This document shows positions 46,354-55,299 of a stretch of DNA of 64,000 bases, in pieces (the stretch's first letter is position 1; every line of letters begins with the position of its first letter). Below the pieces are notes generated by a model that was not told the origin of the DNA, ran no database searches, and saw only the letters and a list, made by a program, of their open reading frames with translations. The stretch covers positions 2,856,441 through 2,920,440 of the forward strand of contig NZ_JAEVYN010000002.1 in NCBI RefSeq assembly GCF_016807185.1, given 5' to 3'. This stretch comes from Leptolyngbya sp. Cla-17 (lineage in GTDB: Bacteria > Cyanobacteriota > Cyanobacteriia > Leptolyngbyales > Leptolyngbyaceae). Made by a program: the position numbers and the translations under genes.

Positions 46354-47181
46354 ATGCTACCTCTAGATATTTTCGCTGCTGCTGTAAATCGATTCCTTAA
46401 GGCAGAGAAGATTGCACTGCAAGAGTGGCGAAAGGCGTGTGATTGCTCTGAACCTGGCCTAAGTAGCCAATGCCAAAGTTGTCCGTATTACAAAAAGCTT
46501 GGTCTTCTAATCCAGGCTCAAATTGCTTCTTCAGACAAAGATTTTGGAGCAATCATGCCTTCAAGTAATGAGGATCCCTACTCAGAGGACACTAAAAAGC
46601 AGGCGCTAAGGATGTTTGATCTTGGCTACTCAATTCAAGAGATTCAATATTTGCTTGATATACCTTCGCGTCGCACCATTAGGAAATGGTTTCGAGAATT
46701 TGGAAAATTGCCAGGACTGTCAGAGCAATATCCTGACAGCCTAAAAGAACAATGCCTACTGAGCTATGCCAATGGATTGCCTCCCAAGGAAATTGAGGAT
46801 GCAGTCAATGTGCCAGCTGATACCATCACGCTCTGGGCTGCTCAAGCTGGAATTTCGAGGGAGAGGAAATACACTCTGGAGGAGAAGCAAGCTTGCTTGA
46901 AGCTATATGAGCGCGGAAATTCTTCCAATGCGATTTTTGAGAGGACAGGTATTCCTGCTGTAACAATCCGTAGCTGGATTGCTGAAGCTGGTATTGGCAG
47001 AGGACAGAAACGATACTCAGAGGAGGAGAAGGAGCATTGTATCCAGCTTTACTTAGCGGGCAAAAGTTCTACCGAAGTTGCGAAACTGACAGGCATTAAA
47101 GGTGAAACGATTCGGTCCTGGTTGAGAAAGGCGAACTTGAGCCGTGGAAGCCAAGGTGCCTCTGGACATCCCTCCGTTTAG
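46354..47181 (+). CDS. Cys-cluster protein with four tandem HTH-like repeats
   Basis: A 275-residue protein. A Cys set C29, C31, C40, C43 (CDC then CQSC) could bind zinc. Four repeats of about 47 residues follow (76-122, 126-170, 173-218, 221-266), each with an E-x-K-x-x-C/A-L-x-x-Y/F pattern, a turn, and a W-containing recognition helix such as TIRSWIAEAGI and TIRSWLRKANL. The helices resemble the HTH of transposases. I chose ATG at 46354 because AAAAGG precedes it by six bases; ATG at 46348 would leave no space. The gene starts 40 bases after the serine recombinase. It may be a recombination directionality factor or a DNA-binding regulator; this is inference. Confidence 0.7.
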   Translation: MLPLDIFAAAVNRFLKAEKIALQEWRKACDCSEPGLSSQCQSCPYYKKLGLLIQAQIASSDKDFGAIMPSSNEDPYSEDTKKQALRMFDLGYSIQEIQYLLDIPSRRTIRKWFREFGKLPGLSEQYPDSLKEQCLLSYANGLPPKEIEDAVNVPADTITLWAAQAGISRERKYTLEEKQACLKLYERGNSSNAIFERTGIPAVTIRSWIAEAGIGRGQKRYSEEEKEHCIQLYLAGKSSTEVAKLTGIKGETIRSWLRKANLSRGSQGASGHPSV

Positions 47182-47315
47182 CATACTAAGCACAGGGAAT
47201 TGCCGCTGCTTTAGCCTCTTGCACGGGACTTACTTTATCTCCACCTCTAAATTTTGGGTTGATGGGTGAGAAAGGGCTAAGATGCAGTGAACATAGACAA
47301 TCATAAAAGGGCACG

Positions 47316-47453
47316 ATGGCATGTATTGAAGTGATTATTCGGGATGACGGGGGCAACATTATCAGCCAAGGCAAGGCGAAGGAAATCGATCTAACCCAGG
47401 CGAGTTTGGACCTGATCGAGATGGCGGTTGAGGATTGGCGGGTAGTGGACTAG
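47316..47453 (+). pseudogene. Small ORF cut by IS1-like element C
   Basis: 45 codons, MACIEVIIRDDGGNIISQGK onward. The last few come from the IS1 end at 47441. The start resembles the leader protein of ISKra4-type elements that also opens with VxIxDxxGNxxxxG, but that link is weak. The original C-terminus is lost. Confidence 0.4.
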
Positions 47454-47713
47454 ACCTGTGGATCAAATCTAAACATTCAAGCCAAACTCATAGCGGTTGA
47501 TGAACAGTCCAATGACGACATCATGTAACCTGATGATGAGACAACACATACGCCAACACTTCACCCGTCTGATGGTCAATGGCGTGCCACAACCACCGTT
47601 GCTGTTTCTTTGAACCGACGTAACTCCACATTTCGTCAGCTTCAGCCTCCAGATCTTCCCACTGGCACAGTTTCACTATCGTTTGAGTCGGTTCAAGTTC
47701 TGCCAAACGAGCT
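47450..47713 (-). pseudogene. InsB-like catalytic part of element C, deleted
   Basis: It reads EPTQTIVKLCQWEDLEAEAD, EMWSYVGSKKQQRWLWHAID, then VLAYVLSHHQ, and jumps to LHDVVIGLFINRYEFGLNV. The middle catalytic section, including YTDGWGAY, is missing, so the enzyme cannot be active. It is the +1 frame relative to InsA after the A8 run. Confidence 0.8.
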
Positions 47714-48004
47714 TCATTGATTGCTTTGAGGTGACGGTCTTTTTTTTAACGTTTCAATCACCGTTGTGCGGCTAATCTTGAGAACACGGGCGGTATCTCG
47801 AATCCCACTCCCGTTGACTGCCATATCTGCAATTTGCCGTTTCACTTCTGGGAGGTATCCACGATACCGATAGTCGCGAATAAAAGTAGAGCGAGAACAT
47901 TGGGAGTTGCGACATTTGTAGCGTTGCTTGCCTTCACCTGATTGACCATGCTTGACGACATCGTTACTTCCGCAGGTTGGGCAAAGAATCGGTTCAAGCA
48001 CCAT
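47714..48004 (-). CDS. InsA-like protein of element C
   Basis: A 96-residue zinc-finger and HTH protein: LEPILCPTCGSNDVVKHGQS, then RYKCRNSQCSRSTFIRDYRY, then VNGSGIRDTARVLKISRTTV. It is uninterrupted, unlike copies A and B. A run of A8 lies near its 3' end, at the point where the other frame takes over. It would regulate or bind the ends of IS1-like elements. ATG at 48004 is preferred. Confidence 0.8.
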   Translation of the reverse strand: MVLEPILCPTCGSNDVVKHGQSGEGKQRYKCRNSQCSRSTFIRDYRYRGYLPEVKRQIADMAVNGSGIRDTARVLKISRTTVIETLKKRPSPQSNQ

Positions 48005-48068
48005 ATTCAAGTCTCCAGACAACTACCCTTTTGATTGTTACCTGTTTCTACAGGTCTAGTCCACTACC

Positions 48069-50030
48069 GGCAGCTTGCTGCCTTTAACAGCCAGTCATCG
48101 AATGCATCTGCCTGCCGTTGTCTTAACAGTTGCAAGAACTCATCGGCCAACTCAACCAGCAGCAGCACGTCCGGATGCTGCATCATGCGCTCTAGTAGAT
48201 CAGTCTCTTCTGCCTGACGATTCTCTGGCTTGAGTACAACCAAATAGGCCGCTTGACGTGGGGTGAAGGGTGGCGACTGCAGGTCAACGACTTTGGGCAA
48301 CGTCTGAGCAACCTTAATCCTCACGGGTAGTAGACCCTGTACTTTGCGCAGTCCGCTAATGTAGTGTTGTAGGGTACGAAGAGAGCCTTCAAAGCCGCAA
48401 GGTTTGAGCAATTGCATCAGGATGCTAGTCTCTCTAAGACCCGAGTTTCACCAGTTCAAAAGCTGTGGCTTGTATGGATTGAGTAGACTGCGCCCGAAAG
48501 TGGGACGGCGAGCGCATATCTCTGGAAAGTCTGGCAAGCGACTGTAGCGTTCAATGCTCTTGAGGCTAACGCCTAACTTCTGAGCAATCGCGGTTTGAGG
48601 CCATCCCTGTGCTCGTAAGGCTTTGATCGTCTTCTGGTGTTCTCTTTTTCGTTGTTGGTTCTGTCGTATTTGTTGCTGCGACTTCTCCGGGGCGGTTGGC
48701 TGTGGGATAGCCAAGACGGTGGCTTCAGGAGCGTCTGCGACGGTGGCTTGATGCTGCGATTGTTCAGCCGCTTTTAGCTCACTGCGGTAGCTCCCAAAAG
48801 CTTGCTCTAAGGTTTCACTCAAGTTCTTGACCCAGTGAAAGCGATTTGCGACTGGTATGGCCTTAGGTGCGCCTTGGGTCATCGCACTTTTATAGGTTTT
48901 AGAGCGGTCACGTGAGAGCATTTCGATACCAGGGTGAGCCTGTAGCCACTCGCTCAAGGTTTCTGCTTTACGGTCTGCCAGTAAGGCAATCGGTTGATGC
49001 GTTTCTAGATTAACCAAGGTAGTGGCAGTCGCTCAAGCTGGTTCAGCAGGGTACTGCCGCAGACAGCATAACCCAAGCAATGGCCTAATCGAGCACCTGC
49101 GGCACCCGCCAGCGCTAAGCCGATTGACTGTAACCGCTGTATCAATCGCACGGTCTTTCTCCCCCAAGGGGCGGCCACTTCAGGCAGTCGCTCTGTAAAG
49201 ATGCGGCGGCGACACTCAGAGTTTGAGGGTAGTGCCATACAAGTAATGATGCATGTATGCGTGATTGATGAAATATCAGATGGCACTAATGTGATTCTCC
49301 AACGATGTTGAAAAGGACGATTCATCACACTCAATCAGTCAACCGCCCCTTTTTTAGGTGTCATCTGCACTGGGCAAGGACCTTCGCCTATTTCTCATTC
49401 TCATAGGTTTTGCAGCCATTACTCAGAAACTTGCGCTGCACGAGCGATTCTAGCCATAAAAAGGCACTCCAGCAGCAATCAGTTATGGGGCTATGCCCTG
49501 CCGAAGACATACAATTCCTAGGTGGCTAGGTCGGTTACTTTTTTAGTCAGCTGTTCCGCGAACTGTCATCTACAGTCTTGATATTTGAACCGTTTCTTAC
49601 TGTTGTAGATACGACCATGCTTGAGCGTTTGGGAGGATGCACAAAAATCGCAGGCATAGAGGAGAAATACCAAGAAACCTTACTGCTCCATCGTTACATC
49701 TTGAGCACTACAAGTTTGAGCAGAAAAACTTACATACTTGAAGAGTCAGTCTAAGCCTGAAATGGATGCAGGGCAGGTCAGCTACCGTTCGCTCATAGTG
49801 GCTATGGATGCGATGAGTTAGACCACCGCACAGCGGACAGGGAACTATCGTTTGCGTAGGGGAAAGATTCAGCAACAGGCAATCGCCTGACTCAATGGCG
49901 TAGCTTTCCAACTGCAGCAGACTGGTACTAGGCAACAGAGCTTGAAGGAATTCCATCAGCAGATCACTGAAAGGGGTGATCTATAGTTTCCTCCCTACTT
50001 CTCGGCTTCACCAAAAGCTCGGAAGAGCCC
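48069..50030 (-). pseudogene. ISL3-family element, decayed and split
   Basis: The 5' terminal repeat (gggctcttccgagcttttgg in reverse complement) ends at 50030. The transposase starts MEFLQALLPSTSLLQLESYA at 49956, with the zinc-finger CPLCGGLTHRIHSH. It is then interrupted by a 485-bp IS1-like insertion at 49228-49712 and continues SECRRRIFTERLPEVAAPWG. The catalytic domain is shortened at about 49010, where VDDF-type sequence is missing. Frameshifts separate the later sections, RTFGRSLLNPYKPQ-like (here RRPTFGRSLLNPYKPQLLNW) and GFEGSLRTLQHYISGLRKVQ. The end is cut at 48069 by element C. Confidence 0.82.
49228..49712 (-). mobile_element. Small IS1-related insertion inside ISL3, decayed
   Basis: It is bounded by ends ggtagtgccatacaag and, reversed, ttgtagtgctcaag, and by 8-bp duplications agtttgag (49220-49227 and 49713-49720). 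The content includes CASSQTLKHGRIYNSKKRFK, an InsA-type zinc-finger motif, but the frame is broken and no catalytic domain remains. Confidence 0.65.
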
Positions 50031-50054
50031 AAGGTACTTGACACTTGATAGCAT

Positions 50055-50437
50055 GCCATTGACCATCAGAGCGGGCAAGTGTTGGCGTATGTGCTGGCAG
50101 ACCACAAAGACCGGGCGTTGATCGAGTTAAAGGCATTGCTAGAGCCATTTGGTGTACAAACCTTTTACACCGTTCGCGTAGCGTGCCGCAGGCATAGGTT
50201 GGGGCGCTTATGCCCGTTTGTTAGATGAAGACCAACATGTTGTTGGCAAGTGGAATACTCAAAAAATCGAGCGCAAGCACCCCACGTTACGAACCCGAAT
50301 TAAGCGATTAGCTCGCAAAACGATTTGCTTTTCCAAGTCAGTGTGGTTGCATGATGTGGTCATTAGTTTGTTCATCAATCGCTATGAGTTTGAACGGGCA
50401 GTTTGACCTCATCGATCCCCATCTCTAGAACATGACC
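50055..50437 (+). pseudogene. IS1-like element F, 3' half relic
   Basis: The plus strand encodes HAIDHQSGQVLAYVLADHKD, LLEPFGVQTFYT, then after a dispersed-repeat insertion GWGAYARLLDED and LARKTICFSKSVWLHDVVIS ending NRYEFERAV. The right end tctagaacatgacc fits IS1-type ends. The 5' half is absent. Confidence 0.8.
50172..50196. repeat. Small dispersed repeat inserted in an IS1 relic
   Basis: gttcgcgtagcgtgccgcaggcata-type sequence of 25 bases sits exactly between FYT and GWGAY of the IS1 catalytic frame. This gttcgcgtagcg/tgccgcaggcat unit is a well-known dispersed repeat in cyanobacterial genomes. Related pieces occur near 44590. Confidence 0.65.
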
Positions 50438-50449
50438 CCCCATACGTCT

Positions 50450-51199
50450 TCAGGTTGTGCCTTTGCGTATCCAAGCAGTCAGTAACCAGACCCAAAAAAA
50501 CAGTGCGCTTGCAATGAGGCTACCCAAATTCCACTTAACCGAATTCTTGAGCAAACTTAGGCGCTGATTGCTTTGAGCATTCTGGGCTTGAGCCACCAAA
50601 CTACTTTCACCTTGAGTCAGGGAAGATGTTAACTCTTTTTTAACGGTTTTAAGCTGCTGCGAACCTTCAATTTTGGGTGTATTATTTGAGCGATTTAGCT
50701 GGGTGATCAACTCCTGCATTTGAGCTTCGGTTGTGACGTTGCTTACTCGCTCCTGGATCTGTTTGATTTGAGTTTTGCTTTGCTCAATCTGTTTGCTGAT
50801 TTGAGCATTAGCCTGTCGCTCAAGCCGAACCGTGTTTAGAATTCCAAGAGGAACAGCCAGAAGGAGCAAGATTCCAGCTATGAGAGACAACCATGACAGC
50901 CCTTTGAGCAGGGAAAACTCAAACTTAAACCGCCCACTGCGACCGCCCCAAAAAATGAGCACCAGTGCAATCAATGGAACAGCTATCCGATCTACAACAG
51001 CGCCAAACGTTTGAAATTCCCAGGCTGGGTTCATGAAACCAGGCGGAATAAATAGGTAGATGAAATCAAACAAGAATAGTAAAAGTAAACCATAGCCAAC
51101 TCCACGCACCATGACGAAAAACTCTAGGAGCTCGGTAGAGGCTTTCCAAAGTGACTCAACTTTTTTAATGAGCTGTTGAGTATCAGAATCAGACATCAT
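50450..51199 (-). CDS. HpsJ-like exosortase-associated membrane protein
   Basis: A 249-residue membrane protein with hydrophobic segments near residues 28-50, 70-90 and 100-122, an amphipathic coiled-coil stretch (ISKQIEQSKTQIKQIQERVS) and a last helix at LIASALFFWVWLLTAW. The arrangement matches HpsJ-like proteins found beside cyanobacterial exosortases. It is the third gene of a minus-strand operon with 51210 and 51860. It may organise secretion or the sorting of PEP-CTERM proteins. The name is from context plus layout. Confidence 0.75.
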   Translation of the reverse strand: MMSDSDTQQLIKKVESLWKASTELLEFFVMVRGVGYGLLLLFLFDFIYLFIPPGFMNPAWEFQTFGAVVDRIAVPLIALVLIFWGGRSGRFKFEFSLLKGLSWLSLIAGILLLLAVPLGILNTVRLERQANAQISKQIEQSKTQIKQIQERVSNVTTEAQMQELITQLNRSNNTPKIEGSQQLKTVKKELTSSLTQGESSLVAQAQNAQSNQRLSLLKNSVKWNLGSLIASALFFWVWLLTAWIRKGTT

Positions 51200-51209
51200 T
51201 TATGCATCT

Positions 51210-51863
51210 TTATAGGGTTGGAAAATTAGCCTGCCACCATTGATACCAGGTAGGCCAGGTCTTCTCTAAGGTTTGATAGGCAGCCTCTGGAGGGGAGCCT
51301 TCTAAAGGTATGGAGAAGTATGCCCAAAGACAGCGGTAATCTCTCAGGGGCTGTTGTCCGGTTAGCCAGTGCACAAAGCGACTTGGCTGCAAATCAACCG
51401 TGTAACGATTTTGAATAAACTGTGTGTAAGTGACGGCAGCCTTACCCCGAGGATTAATACAAGACCGTAGATACGCCTTGCCATCCTGCACAGAAAGCCC
51501 ATAAGCACCAGTGGCATCATGCTGTCGTAAGATAGGTCGTGGCTGACCAGGAGCAACGGGAGTAGTCACCGTAGGGTCATAGTCACGGAACGGTTTTTCA
51601 TTACTCAGGAGATCAGCCGCATAACGCATTTCAATTGTGAGTTGCTTATGTCCCTGCTTGTACTGATACGTTCTGCCGATCGGGTCAGTTAAAGGTTTGC
51701 TTGCCAGAAAGAGCCACCCTGCCAAAGAAACCTGCTCTGAAAAAACAGTCTTAACCTGCTGTTGCTTAGGCAAAGGGGAAAACAGTTCTTTACCTAAGGC
51801 AAAAAGAGTGCCACCAAAAACAAGCATTAGAAACGGAATCCGCGCATATTTCCAGAACATCAT
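51210..51863 (-). CDS. Cyanoexosortase-associated protein
   Basis: A 217-residue protein with one N-terminal membrane anchor (IPFLMLVFGGTLFALGKEL) and a periplasmic-side domain. It resembles the accessory proteins encoded directly after cyanobacterial exosortases, which show PLTDPIGRTYQYKQGHKQLT and LRSCINPRGKAAVTYTQFIQ-like blocks; a Cys is present in both SCINPRG and RDYRCLWAYF. It overlaps the exosortase by four bases (ATGA), so the two are co-translated. The biochemical role is unknown. Confidence 0.75.
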   Translation of the reverse strand: MMFWKYARIPFLMLVFGGTLFALGKELFSPLPKQQQVKTVFSEQVSLAGWLFLASKPLTDPIGRTYQYKQGHKQLTIEMRYAADLLSNEKPFRDYDPTVTTPVAPGQPRPILRQHDATGAYGLSVQDGKAYLRSCINPRGKAAVTYTQFIQNRYTVDLQPSRFVHWLTGQQPLRDYRCLWAYFSIPLEGSPPEAAYQTLEKTWPTWYQWWQANFPTL

Positions 51864-52723
51864 GGCTCCGGAGCTTCCAGCGAATTCTCTTCCATAACAG
51901 TTTCTTGGCGAAGCAGAAAGAGATAGAAAAAGCCGAAAAGCATCACTGAAATGAGTGAAAAGATCGGTGAGCCAGTACCACTATGCCAGTAATCAAAAGC
52001 GGACTGATCCGAGGTATTAGCGAGCAAGGTTACAAGAACAACACGAAAGCCATTCGAGATAAATGCTAGAGCGATCGCAACCACCGGAACAATCAACCTC
52101 TTTTTACCGCTTAAAGGGTACATCAACAGTGACAGGACTGCTAAACCCAACAGATAAAACACATTGTTGAAGCCAGAACAACCAGCTATGACATTGACCG
52201 CGCCGTTGGACATGACTAATTTGGTTCCTTGTAGGGAAACATCAAACCCGGTGTACCAGAGGACTACGGTGGCAAACTTGGCTGTGAGGTAAGAAATATC
52301 TAACGGTTCGCAGATAACTTTGGGAACACCCAGAAAAAACAGGATGGTTAATTCTCGCCAATACTGCTTCAGCCCTTTGAAGCCGGAAGCAAGGAGCGCC
52401 AGTCCTAAGCCGCAGAGAAAGGGAGAGATATTCAGCAGGTTTGGCGAAGGGTTGACGGCGCTATTGTGAAGCACCAGCACCAGCACCAGTAAACCGACAA
52501 GACTGGGAAATAAACTGCTGGTCAGGTTCAGCCGATCGCGTTTCTCCCAAACTAAAGAGGAAACGGCAGCCCAAAAAAGGGCACTCAAGACGAAAAAACT
52601 TTGCTCGACATGACGACCAACGAGAGTGAGATGAATTGCCACCAGACCTGCGGCTGTACCCAATAACCAAAATTGTGTGCCGAACGATCGCAGTCCGTCA
52701 AAAGAGAGTTTCTTCGTCACCAT
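51860..52723 (-). CDS. Exosortase, cyanobacterial type
   Basis: A 287-residue polytopic enzyme with about eight membrane helices. The transpeptidase-like triad is visible as C182 (in VIAGCSGFNNVFYLLGLA), R227 (in SNGFRVVLV) and H247 (in FDYWHSGTGSPIFSLIS). This set is the exosortase signature. It would cut proteins carrying a PEP-CTERM tail and fix them to the surface, often a polysaccharide-linked process. It starts the minus-strand operon 51860, 51210, 50450; the likely substrate gene lies 104 bases upstream. Confidence 0.9.
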   Translation of the reverse strand: MVTKKLSFDGLRSFGTQFWLLGTAAGLVAIHLTLVGRHVEQSFFVLSALFWAAVSSLVWEKRDRLNLTSSLFPSLVGLLVLVLVLHNSAVNPSPNLLNISPFLCGLGLALLASGFKGLKQYWRELTILFFLGVPKVICEPLDISYLTAKFATVVLWYTGFDVSLQGTKLVMSNGAVNVIAGCSGFNNVFYLLGLAVLSLLMYPLSGKKRLIVPVVAIALAFISNGFRVVLVTLLANTSDQSAFDYWHSGTGSPIFSLISVMLFGFFYLFLLRQETVMEENSLEAPEP

Positions 52724-52827
52724 TGGTCAATCAACTGGTTCATTTTAAGAGTGAGGAAGGGACACGAGATCGTGCCCCAGCGAAATTAGTAAGGTCTTAA
52801 ACTCGCTGTAAATGCGCTTGCCCGACC

Positions 52828-53547
52828 TTATGCTTTAGCTTGGGCTTTTGAGCGCTTATTCTGCTGCCGCTTGAACAGAGCACTAAACCCAAGCGCGCCA
52901 GCGGTACCCAGCATGGTGAAGGGTTCTGGAACATCTTTAGGGGTTACATTAGAGGTGCCGTACCAATCGCTCTTACCACCGGGTAAAGACTGGACATGAA
53001 AGGCGATCGCCAGCGGCGCACTATCGCCACCCTGGAAAGCATTAAACGCATCCTGGATCGTCTTACCCGAGCTCAAGTTAAAGGTAAAAGATACTGATTC
53101 TGCACCCGTGTTACCTACACCATTGGGAGACACAGGAGCGTTAGGGTCAGCGCCGTATACCGCGTCCCACTTAATACCTCCTCCTGGCTTGTTTAGCTTT
53201 TCTATTGCTATTGCCGAGAAATCAACTCCTGAGCTTTCTGCAATTTGCACCCCAGTCGTTGAGAAAAATTCGCCAAAACCGTCAGTACCAGATTTACCAA
53301 AGTAGATATCCGTAATGGAAGAAGATACGGGTCCAACGTTTGTAAAGGTAAATTTGGCTTGTCCAGTTGATAAACCGTCATCAGACAGGGTTACCCCAAA
53401 CTGGCTGCTGATGTTGGCGTAGTCGCCAGAAACATTAGTCAGAGTAGGAGAAAGGTTAAACGAAATGGCTCCAGCAGGCAGGGCGTTGGCAACAAGGGCA
53501 ACACTGGCACCTGCCAGGACTGCCGGAAGGAATGAGAATTGGTTCAT
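52828..53547 (-). CDS. PEP-CTERM sorting-domain protein
   Basis: A 239-residue secreted protein. The signal peptide FLPAVLAGASVALVANALPA ends near AGA, and the mature part is rich in Gly, Ser and Asn. The C-terminus has VPEPFTMLGTAGALGFSALF followed by KRQQNKRSK, a PEP motif, hydrophobic span and basic tail. It is thus a probable substrate of the exosortase at 51860. No catalytic motif is seen. It may be a matrix or adhesion protein. Confidence 0.88.
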   Translation of the reverse strand: MNQFSFLPAVLAGASVALVANALPAGAISFNLSPTLTNVSGDYANISSQFGVTLSDDGLSTGQAKFTFTNVGPVSSSITDIYFGKSGTDGFGEFFSTTGVQIAESSGVDFSAIAIEKLNKPGGGIKWDAVYGADPNAPVSPNGVGNTGAESVSFTFNLSSGKTIQDAFNAFQGGDSAPLAIAFHVQSLPGGKSDWYGTSNVTPKDVPEPFTMLGTAGALGFSALFKRQQNKRSKAQAKA

Positions 53548-54132
53548 TGTTTTTTGTGGAATAAGGTCAATTAACGAATCCAGAGCCTAGTGTTCTGTCA
53601 AGAATTTTTTGATGGGTTGCCCCCCAAAAAAGTTCAGCCCACAGGCTTTCCAGATTTAGCTCGCCCGTCAACGTTTAGTTGACAGACTATTAGTAGGGAA
53701 AGAAGAGCAATAGCAGTAAAATAATCTTCCTAAAGAAATACTATCCTGACTGGTTGCTGAGGGTACGGATATATTTCTTTGCTTCATCAAAAATTTATTC
53801 GATACGATCCGTATATGTACGGATTGTGCTGCTCTTAGGTTGGAAGGTCGTTTCACAGGCTTGGCAACGATGCTATGCTACACCTGGATAGATGCTGGTC
53901 GCAAATGACACCAGGGCATTAAATACCGCCCCTAGTAAACCGCTCCGCCCTAATATAGTGCTGTTCTACTGCCGCGCTAGGGTGGACTTAACAGATGATG
54001 TAGCTACTAGCACTCTGCACCGATGCAGCGACAGGTTTGAAAGCGTCATACCAAATCAAAAAATGCCTGCGAGAGATAGGGCATCTACAATAAAGCTAAA
54101 GGCAGTCACAGAAGCAACGGTTTTGGTTGTTA
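53548..54132. other. Gene-free stretch upstream of the PEP-CTERM gene
   Basis: About 585 bases. Short frames occur, but none has a recognisable domain or ribosome site. It must hold the promoter of the PEP-CTERM gene. The right edge borders the IS630 remnant at 54133. Confidence 0.4.
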
Positions 54133-54887
54133 CAGCGATTTCAAGTGAATAGACCGCAGTGATTGAACCAAGCGAGCGCGTCATTTTCGGTGATGTAGTG
54201 GACCGCCTCCGTCATAGCTTGGTCGAGGGCTTCACAGGTACGAGCTGCTTTGGAACGCAGGAACTGCTTGAGTTTGGACCAACACAGCTCAATGGGAGAT
54301 AAGTCAGGGGAGTAAGGAGGTAAGAAGACCACCCTCGCCCCAACGGCTTCAATGGCAGTGCGAACTGAATGAGCATGATGCACTTTCAGGTTGTCCATGA
54401 CCACAATTGCTCCGGTCCATAGTTGAGGAATTAACACATCGTGGATGTAACTCAAAAATGCTGGCGTATCCACACTCCCCTTCAATGTCATTGACGCAAT
54501 CAAACCATCCATACTCAGTGCCCCAATCACAGAAACGTTGATGCACTTCTAATTGCTCACACAATTCGTCTAGATGGATGTCAGGTTTGTGCTCAACCCA
54601 CCCTTGCACTAGCTTCAATAGTTCTCCATCTATCGTGGGAGCAAGGGTTGCTCCCCTCGGTTTTGCTTCTCTTTGTCCACTGCTGCGGTACCGACGCAGC
54701 ACCCGTTTGACAAAACTTTCACTCACTTTAAATCGTTCGGCCAGTTGAGCTTGGGTTCCTTCTTTAGCCGTCCAAGCATCAATCACACGAGTCCGTAAGT
54801 CAGTAGAGTAAGCGACGGGCATTTTACAAACCGGGTAGTTTTTCAACTCACACATACAAAAAAGGGCTGATTACCTGAAAATTGCTG
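54133..54887 (-). pseudogene. IS630-family element with central deletion
   Basis: Ends are cagcgatttcaagtgaa and, reversed, cagcaattttcaggtaa, next to TA at 54131-54132 (CA on the other side). The transposase starts MPVAYSTDLRTRVIDAWTAK at 54822 with the HTH LAERFKVSESFVKRVLRRYR. A central piece is lost after LCEQLE. The last part has VVMDNLKVHHAHSVRTAIEA and PPYSPDLSPIELCWSKLKQF. The first catalytic Asp region is missing, so the copy is inactive. Confidence 0.85.
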
Positions 54888-55299
54888 CAACTCTCTGCTC
54901 TCAAATTCATGCACAGTAGACTTTCCAAGCTCTGAACCTTCTGTTAAGTTGGATGCGATTAATGGATAGCGATTCCCTGGACTTCCAACGCTGTAAGTCT
55001 TTTACCGTTTCTCGTCTCACCTACTTAATTTGTCAACGACGCAGTAATTCGTTACGCGACACAAGCACTAAGAAACATTTCGCCAGCAGTATCAGTGGGA
55101 AGAACCCAGCTAGCATGGAACGCGACATCTACTCAACACATAGAACAGTATGAAGTTAAGGATCTGAGTTGAGACGAACTGGTGCAGAAACATTTCTACT
55201 GATTCACTGGCTTTAAAGTGCCATGCAGAAAGTCTCCATCTAATTACCCTTTTGGATGGGTTATTCAGACATTCTTTCATTAGCAAAGGACAGATCAAA
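54888..55299. other. Gene-free stretch before the ParB-like protein
   Basis: About 410 bases. A frame around 55040-55160 reads AVIRYATQALRNISPAVSVG but is short, has no start and no domain I know, so it is not called. The region probably carries the promoter of the gene at 55300. Confidence 0.4.

Larger units (their letters stand above)
47441..48068 (-). mobile_element. IS1-like element C, internally deleted
   Basis: 628 bp with perfect ends: ggtagtggactagacctgt at 47441 and its reverse complement at 48068. The InsA-like gene is intact, but the catalytic part lost its middle (after VLSHHQ). No target duplication is seen (left flank ggattggcg, right flank ggcagcttg). It interrupts an ISL3 copy on the right and a small ORF on the left. 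Confidence 0.85.

Noticed and set aside
54953..55153. A 66-residue plus-strand frame
   Set aside because: No domain or ribosome site; its sequence shows no relation to the neighbouring gene.
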